From: Sipunculus nudus | Taxonomy: Eukaryota; Annelida; Sipuncula; Golfingiida; Sipunculidae | Direction of reading: 5' to 3' | DNA: 64,000 nucleotides | Assembly (NCBI GenBank): GCA_026874595.1 | Contig: CM049311.1 | Location: forward strand, 38,212,676 to 38,276,675 | Shown here: piece by piece, positions 57,062 to 64,000 of the stretch | Layout of the letters: each line of letters begins with the position of its first letter | Numbering within the stretch: position 1 is the stretch's first letter | Notes under the pieces: model-generated | The model's database searches: none | Told to the model about the DNA's origin: nothing | Seen by the model: the letters and a program-made list of their open reading frames with translations, nothing else | Position numbers and translations under genes: made by a program

Positions 57062-60000
57062 CTGAAAATAGAAAATACAAGGAAGTTATTACTCTTGTTT
57101 CAACATACTACATAAGTCTAAGTATGCAATAAGTTTTTGTCCTACCAAAATCAACTGACAAAAGGGTAATGATGCTCAGCTGACTAGCATGACATTATAG
57201 GCTAATATTCACCTCAGAAATTTTATCATCTGAAAACCAAATTGAGATTAACTTCAGATGTGATCTTGACCTTAGACCTTCTAAAATCCAAAGTTGTGGG
57301 TTCTTTCTCAAGCAATGGGTCACACATATATATAGAGTGAATCGAAATCATGACTGGTCTATAAAGATATGCAATACTTCATATGTTATGGGGTTTACAA
57401 TAATACTGTATTATTTGGCTGATTTGACCTTGAAGATCAAGTTATGATCACCAGTTCTTGAACTCCCCTGAGAAATTGGTTGAAACAATTTGTCTGTCAA
57501 ATTTGAGGAAAATATGCCATTCTTCAAAACACAGACAGTTGAAAATTGGGGGTCACAATCCTATATTTCAACTGATATGACACTGAGGATCATGGTTTTT
57601 AAATCATATGAAAACTTGTAAAAACAATTTGTGTGTATTCAATGTGTGGGAACAAAGATGCAGTACTTCAAAAGTTATTTGTTCACAAGAAAACCTATAT
57701 TTTTCAGGATCAGACCTTGACAGTCAAGGTCATCAGTTTTCAAATTCATCTGCAATACTGACTGGAGCAAACTTTGAATCCAATTTGAGGAAAACATATG
57801 CACATCTTCAAACATTGTGTGACTTCCATGGTGCTCAAAAGCATGTTTTTGCTGTATAGTTCGCAGAAGATAGGTCACTTTGGGTGTCTTATGAGATTTT
57901 ACCAAGATCTCCCTAGATTTTTAGTTAGGAGTTTCAAGGTGTAATGGTTATGATTTGTGCCCTGCTAATGGATGGTTGGATGATCAGTCAGTCAGACATT
58001 TGGACAGGAGGAGAACGGACAAAGACCCATTGCTAAGGCTCAGCATGAAAAATTCAACTAGCTAAAAAACTAGAATACGGGTAGTCGACAAGTGACTACA
58101 TGTATCCGCCAAAATCAGAGTAGGACGGGTGAAGTGAGGCATGGATTGAGTGGCAAGGGGAAATAGAGTTACATGTGTTACATATTAGAATGGATCTGTG
58201 CAACGTAAACATGATTGTAGGTGGCGCCACCTGTTATTTGAATACACATGCAAAATTTCAGGTGAAAAAATCAAACCAATGCAGAGATATGAGTGCTTTT
58301 AACCCAAGGCAGACAAACAGATGGACGCTGTGCAAAAATTGCTGCAGGTGGCGCCATCATTTTTGTGTATGTTATTAAACTTTCCAAGGGCTACATTTAT
58401 GTAAATTTTTTTTCCTGATTGGTCAAACAGTTCCAGAGATATAAGCATTAATGTCTGCAGCATGAACGTGAATGTAGGTGGCGCCACCTGTCATAAAATC
58501 AAGAAAGCTATGCGGGATGTATACACATGCCAAATTTCAGGTAATTTGGTCAAAAGACTGCAGAGGTATGAGTGATTTTAACCCAAGGCAGACAAACAGA
58601 TGGACACCGTGCAAAACTGGCTGCAGGTGGCACCACCATTTTTGTATATGTTATAAAGCTATCCAAGGGCTACATTTGTGTAAAATTTTTTCCCTGACTG
58701 GTCGAACGAGTCCGGAGATATAAGCATGGATGTCTACAGCGTGAACGTGAATGTAGTTGGTGCCTCCTGTCATAAAATCAAGAAAGCTATGCGGGATGTA
58801 TACACATGCCAAATTTCAGGTAATTTGGTCAAACCACTGCTAAGATATGAGTGATTTTAGTCCAAGGCAGCCAAACAGATGGATGCTGTGCAAAAATGGC
58901 TGCAGGTGGCGCCACCATTTATATATATGTTTTAAAGCTATCAAAGGGCTACATTTGTGTAAATTTTTTTCCCTGACTGGTCAAATGGTTCCCAAGATAT
59001 GAGCTTGGATGTCTGCAGCATTAACTTGAATGTAGGTGGCGCCACCTGTCATAAAATCAAGAAAGCTATCTGGGATGTATACACATGCCGAATTTTAGGT
59101 GAATTAGTCAAACGACTGCAGAGATATGAGTGATTTTAACCCAAGGCAGATGAACAGATGGACACTGCAAACATGGTTGCAGGTGGTGCCACCTTATTTT
59201 GTGTATGTTATAAAGCTATCCAAGGGCTACATTCATGTAAAAAAATTTTCCAGATCGGTCAAAGGGTTCCCGAGATATGAGGGTTTATGTGTGGAAACAG
59301 ACGCACAAACGGACGCTGGGTAGAGAGGAAAGGTCAGAGGTCAAGGCCACTTGGTAAGGCACCAGTTCACATGTGACCTGATAATTTGTGTAAGTTTCGG
59401 AAAAATCCGTCCAGTAGTCTCAGAGGAGTTCTCCGGAAACGAACGCCGCCGCTACGGCGGAACCCGGTCAAAAACATAATCATTTAGTGGTTTCACAAAG
59501 ACCATTACTGCATATGCACAATGAATGGATGAGTCTACATGTGTGTTACTTTGTTGGTACAAAATCATTATCAATGCCTTTGTTTAAGAGTAAGCCTGGT
59601 GCTCACTAACTTTAAATGCTTAAGATTTAGGGTGCTTCTCTATATACCAGTACGCTTTATGCCATGCCTTTGCTGCACAGTAAAAATCCAACCAGTTAAT
59701 AAGCCATGTTATATCTCAATGAGTGTGTATGCTGCACGGCAAAGGCATACAAATGTTTGTATGGGAAAAGACTGGCCATGCAGCAAACACATGCATTTGC
59801 AGCACAGCAGAAACTGCAACATACATGAAAAAAACCAGCCTTTCTCCTAAGGAAGGTTGCTGAATACCATAAAACCTACTGATATAATTATCATTAAGAT
59901 GGTCTAAACAGTTAACCATTTACTTTATTAGACTGAAAGTAATAATTTCTTTTGATCCATTCCATACTTAAATATCCTACTAGTCGAAGGATAGTTAAAG

Positions 60001-63000
60001 TAACATGACTAACATAAAAAGTTATATTTAACTGACCTGTAAATCTTTGACAAGTTTTTCTTTGCTGGTGAACTCCCTGAGAATGTATGGCTTCCCACCC
60101 TGTAAAAGGCATGATAAGAAAACAGAAAATGTCTACTGCTGAACAGTTAACACACTTGGCTAAAGCTGGACCAATAAATATGATGCAAACAAGGGACTGA
60201 TGGGTCATGGCACTCAGCTGAATTTGTCAGTGACAGAAAAAATATCAAATCCTGGGGCACAGAAAAGAGGTTATAGTTTTTGTTATGTTGTTGCACTCCA
60301 AGTCCTAACCCTACAGACTTAGGCATTATTATTAATCATTTTTAGTTTGGTGGGAGAACTTAGGGACATTTAGCTGTATTTCATACTTTGGATTTGTATG
60401 TCCACCAGTTTCAATGTGTGCTGGCCAGTCTAACAGATGGACAGACAGATGGACAAAGAATCATTGCAGAAACTCAGATGACTTTAAGTCAGCTGGGCTA
60501 AAAATAGCTCACATTGAGTTTAAAACAGGCTGATACTGCACCAATCACTTACATATTATTTATTTATGTTATAATGTAAAAGGCAAGCCTATGCTTAAAG
60601 TCAGTATGTATGCGAATGTATGAAAGAAATTATAATGAAACAGATAAATAAATACTTGAAACCTCAAATTAATATACACTAGAACTCCTGCGTATGGTCA
60701 CTCCTCAAAAACAATCAGAGTTTCTAAAACAGCCAGATTTTCTGATTATATTTCATATTTGTTTGCTTGTCAATAGCAGCCACTCCTCTATTCTGTATTA
60801 TGGCTAGATCTCCCAATTCTGTAGGCCAGTAGGTGAGGCAAATACAATCAGTGGCCAAGTCAAGCTTCCACCGCTGACATTACATTGTCCTGTCTGTTAA
60901 TGAGTGCCTCGATAACAGTCAACCATTCAACCATGACTGAGTTGTTTGATATGTAGCAATGTTGCTATACACTGCTCAGCCTGATTAGTGTGCTCAAGGA
61001 CAATGGGTCACCCCTGCATTTGTTGTCTGGTGCGAGTAGGATCTGATTTGCAAGTTTTTTTCAATAAATTAATGAATAAGAACCAGCATGTCCCAATTAA
61101 AATGTCACATAACCACTTCAAGGCAAACTTTAAGCCTTTTTTTCTTTCTTTAATGTATGTGTGATCACATGAATATCAAACAAAAACAATGCGGCGAACT
61201 TTGCACAACTCACCCAACCTGAATAATTAAGGATGCAAAATAAGCATCACAGCAAACTCCATCCTGATCACTTTAACTAGTATTGCTACAAGTAAAGACA
61301 CGAACTTGCTCTCAAAGTAAAGGTAGAACTAACCGGGAAGAGCAATGGGAAAGCAACTGACTGCAGAAATCTATGGTGGACCACACATGGGACATTATGG
61401 AACAGTATGAAGAAAACGCAAATAAACTGATACGTCTACATTTGTATGCAAGGCCTACAGGCTTAATGCAAACCTGTGCAAAGTTTGGGAGTATGAATGG
61501 AGGTTTACTTTTAAAATTTGATATTGATCCTCTTATGTCATGCATATCTGAATTAGTCATTATGATTTCAGCAAAATGGATGTTTTGGACCTGCAAGTTT
61601 CGGACTAGAACATTTTAAAACTAGAATACGGGTAGTCGACAAGCGACTAAACTCGGCCAAAAATCTCTGAACTGGAACCATTCACACAAACTTGGGAGAG
61701 ATTGTTCTAGGGAACATTTCTGTGAAATTTTGGACAATTTGGCTGTACAATTTCAGAGAAGAAGATTTTTAAAGGTTTTTAAGCTTTTTCTCTATAAAAT
61801 CTAAATAATTGCAGCTACCCAATAATAAGCTCTAGGGCTCCAAGTTTCCCATGTGACTAATTCTTTCATGTAATTTGGAGCTGCTTGCTCTGACGGTTTC
61901 TGACTTACAGCAATGGACGGTGGACAGCCAACCTTGGATTGCGGACGGAAGACGCCGCGCCTTCACATAAGCTCACAGGTTAATAATGTTGGTAATAGTG
62001 ATAAATATAATCATGTATGCTGTTGATTGTAATAAACACTAATTTTTTTATGTTATATTTTAAACCTCCCGTCACTCCTGGTCAACTCTTGCATTACAGC
62101 CACTCCTGTATTATGGCCACTCTTATCCAGTCCCAATGGTGACCGTTATACAGGAGTTCTACTGTACTGATTTAACATTAACATGATGTGTTTGTAATCT
62201 TCATATTACAAACTCACAAAAGCCATGATGTTAGGAACACATTACATTGCACTAAATGTCATACACAAATATATTTCCTGACTTGAAACAGAACACTTGG
62301 AACTACAGAACTGCACTTAATTTTTCACCCATACAAGGCTGACCATTATTCTCATTATAAAGATCTTTATTCTACTTTTTACAGAGAGTAACTGGTGCCT
62401 GACCTCGTGGTAGAGTCTTGTATCATTGACCTTGATGAGAACATTGTCCACCCTCAAATAGAATCTCAGCAGGATGAAGAAGCTGGAGGGCATCACTCTC
62501 TGTGTGCATAAAACACATACTCTCAAAACTCATTCACATAAAATTCATTATCTGGGTGCAATAAACATAATCTCAAAACATGTTCACATAAAATCATTCA
62601 CTTGATGCATGAAACAATGTCAGATCATAACAAGTAGCCCATGGGCCATGATGCTCAGTTGAATATGACATACAGGTGATGTATGTATTAATTATTAATG
62701 TTATGTTCTGGAGGGAAAATATATGTTAAGAAAACTTGAACAATGGATAGAATGACTTCCCGAGTGCTCAAAATCAGGGTTTTTTTTTGTCCATAAGCCT
62801 TAGAAAATAGGAAAGAGCAACCTTATTTGGGGTTTCCATGTCCAACTGTTCTACCTCCAACTGCTAAAATTTGTGTACATTTAACTTATCTGATGCTTAA
62901 TACTCACTGAATATGGGCCACAGTGACCTCATTTAGGGTAACTAAGAAGATTTTACAGGGCCCTCCCTGGATCTTGATTAAATTAGAAGTTTCTAGGTCC

Positions 63001-64000
63001 AACTGCTACAATTAGTGGCCTCCTGACAAATAGGGTGCTGAAATTATGTTATATCACATAGCTCAGAGACTATAGTCCCAGTGACCTTATTTTGGTTGTC
63101 CAAGGAGACATGACAATAAATTTTTTTATCAAACATATAAGGTTATGGCCATGCCTGACTTTCTGGGTGCTCAAAATTAGGTTTTCCTCTCGTACCTCAC
63201 AGAATATAGGGCATCATGAGCTGATCTCGGGTGTTGAAGGAGATTTGCCCATGACCAGTTTAAATTTTGAGTATGGAGGACCAACCAATATTATTTGTGC
63301 TCATCTGACTTTTACAGTACTAAATTCAGGGGCACAGCCAGGAGCTAAAAATCATTACACTCCTTACACAGCAGTTAAATAGTGCAGTCGTTGCAGATCT
63401 CCTTCGTTTTAACCGCTGCTTTGTATAGCAAGATTCTCCAGGTTTTACCACCAGGGCTCACACAGAGCAAAGAACTGTAATCAGACCAATGACAGCATGG
63501 TATCGCATGGTACATCCAGCTCGAAGTTTTAAACCTGCAACACCCCCTTACCTTGCTCTGGTTCTTGGCCCTGTGCCAGTACAGGTGTACTTAGACCATT
63601 GCGAGCTGGGTGTCACAGGTTTAAACTTTGTGTACAAAACATACAGTCTTATACTTCATCCACATGTATAAAACACATGAACTTATACAAGTCACTCTGG
63701 GTGCATAAAAATAATGGGTAACAGCAGCTTGCCTGCATACAAATACATGTATACAGAGTTGGGTAAGGAAACAATTTGGTTCTGTATAAAGACTTAATAC
63801 CTCATATATTAAAAGAAAGTATCACCAATGAGTGAACAAAAATGAAGGCAAAACAGGAAAGAGTGTAAGAATTATGTACATTAGAAACTGCTCCTGCATT
63901 CTTCATGCAATGTCAAAATCCATGATGGAGGTCCTTACTATTTTAACACTGAGTGTGGAGCAGCCATTGTCTGCAAGCTCATCCTCAAACAACAAAATGT
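56933..64000 (-). CDS. TIPRL: TIPRL (TIP41-like), C-terminal four exons; 5' part off window
   Basis: Regulator that binds catalytic subunits of PP2A, PP4 and PP6 and acts in TOR and DNA-damage signalling (family knowledge, yeast Tip41). Exons on the minus strand: 64000-63939 (continues right), 62499-62404, 60099-60037, 57061-56933. All junctions are GT-AG in phase 0 and together encode about 115 residues to a TGA. Motifs match the family in order: [77 protein letters not shown] and LEKLEFPEQ. The human protein has 272 residues, so somewhat more than half lies past the right edge. Its introns hold several tandem-core elements. Confidence 0.97.
57155..58068. mobile_element. Tandem-core element with family E head and tail (TIPRL intron)
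   Basis: Head GGTAATGATGCTCAGCTGAC at 57166, units with TGACCTTGA and CAATTTGTCTGTCAAATTTG-type phrases (related to 10205-10460), tail AACGGACAAAGACCCATTGC at 58015. Immediately followed by a family B element. Confidence 0.5.
58070..59480. mobile_element. Tandem-core element, family B, in TIPRL intron
   Basis: 5' end CTAGAATACGGGTAGTCGAC and TGTATCCGCCAAAA at 58101-58114. Core palindromes (perfect or decayed) start at 58220, 58347, 58477, 58626, 58756, 58905, 59035 and 59182, giving alternating spacings near 130 and 149. The 3' end stops at AACCCGGTCAAAAACATA and lacks the closing hairpin, so it is 3'-truncated. Confidence 0.65.
60037..60099 (-). CDS. TIPRL: TIPRL 63-base exon
   Basis: 21 codons, [20 protein letters not shown] then Gln, aligning with the KTYMLREYTSRESKI block of human TIPRL. 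Acceptor TTTTACAG, donor CAG|GTCAGT. Confidence 0.95.
60185..60502. mobile_element. Short family E element without core array
   Basis: Head AACAAGGGACTGATGGGTC then ATGGCACTCAGCTGA; tail GGACAAAGAATCATTGCAGA then AACTCAGATGACTTTAAGTC and AGCTGGGCTAAAAA. At 318 bp with head and tail only, it shows the minimal form of the family. Confidence 0.55.
61617..61985. mobile_element. Family B 5' end joined to family F body and tail
   Basis: Starts AAAACTAGAATACGGGTAGT and CGACAAGCGACTAAACTCGG as in B, then continues with F-type sequence (GGAACATTTCTGTGAAATTT, GAGAAGAAGATTTTTAAAGG) and the F tail GACGCCGCGCC ... AGCTCACAGGTTA. The families therefore share ends. Confidence 0.5.
62404..62499 (-). CDS. 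TIPRL: TIPRL exon with RVMPSSF motif
   Basis: 32 codons, [13 protein letters not shown] to NDTRLYHE. Acceptor TGCACACAG, donor GAG|GTCAGG; phase 0 at both ends. Confidence 0.96.
62620..63120. repeat. Family E head followed by degenerate C-type units (TIPRL intron)
   Basis: Head ACAAGTAGCCCATGGGCCAT then GATGCTCAG at about 62629-62660, then phrases CAGTGACCTCATTTAGGG, TTAGAAGTTTCTAGGTCCAA and CACATAGCTCAGAGACTATA. No CGCC palindrome remains. No clear tail was seen. Confidence 0.45.
63939..64000 (-). CDS. TIPRL: TIPRL exon fragment with LLFEDEL motif
   Basis: Ends AAA ATA|GTAAGG at 63939. The LLFEDEL and STLSVKI blocks are the most conserved part of TIP41. The exon runs past the window edge; its first two bases complete an upstream codon. 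Confidence 0.95.

Noticed and set aside
58220-59193. CRISPR-like array because of regularly spaced palindromic repeats
   Set aside because: Units are tandem 130/149-bp repeats with related, not unique, spacers, in an animal genome and within a mobile element.
61312-61618. Open frames on both strands near 61.3-61.6 kb as a small gene
   Set aside because: Includes the AAGGCCTACAGGCTTAATGC phrase shared with repeat debris at 38.0 kb; no splice sites consistent with TIPRL and no conserved motif.

Overview
The window is animal nuclear DNA: AT-rich, with short GT-AG exons separated by long introns, and dense decayed DNA transposons and retrotransposons. The two recognisable proteins (SMARCAD1, TIPRL) are animal-type. 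The repeat landscape, especially mobile elements with tandem core units like the 'pearl' elements described in oysters, suggests a lophotrochozoan and most likely a bivalve mollusc. That placement is an inference, not a species call.

Left (1-22.3 kb): most of SMARCAD1 on the minus strand. Sixteen consecutive coding exons (17299 down to 158) join in frame for 815 codons: N-terminus, two CUE domains, acidic linker, helicase lobe 1 and the start of lobe 2. The C-terminal third of the ATPase lies beyond the left edge. An acceptor just upstream of the ATG implies at least one noncoding first exon to the right; a CpG-rich patch near 22.2-22.3 kb is a weak candidate. Right edge (56.9-64 kb): the last four exons of TIPRL on the minus strand. 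Between them (44.3-49.7 kb, plus strand) is a five-exon gene for a 318-residue protein I do not recognise. Its start, stop and all splice phases are consistent. SMARCAD1 (chromatin remodelling) and TIPRL (PP2A-family phosphatase regulation) have no obvious functional link.

Middle (22.3-44 kb): a gene-poor transposon graveyard. It holds a four-deep nest: a LINE endonuclease split by a tandem-core element, which is split by a PIF/Harbinger element with TAA target duplication, which is itself split by an inverted-repeat element with a (TA)n tract. It also holds a gypsy remnant joining gag to the integrase tail, a 2-kb element with GACAAAAGCCCACC terminal repeats, a 414-bp TRIM whose LTRs carry a tRNA-like sequence, and two more LINE fragments.

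Tandem-core elements dominate the rest (23-25, 35-40, 52-59, 61 kb). At least four families with different unit sequences and lengths (about 279, 303-343, 326 and 323 bp) share the same 13-bp near-palindrome AGGTGGCGCCACC, with 13 perfect copies in the window. Two of the families also share a 3' hairpin. This shared motif is the most interesting signal here.
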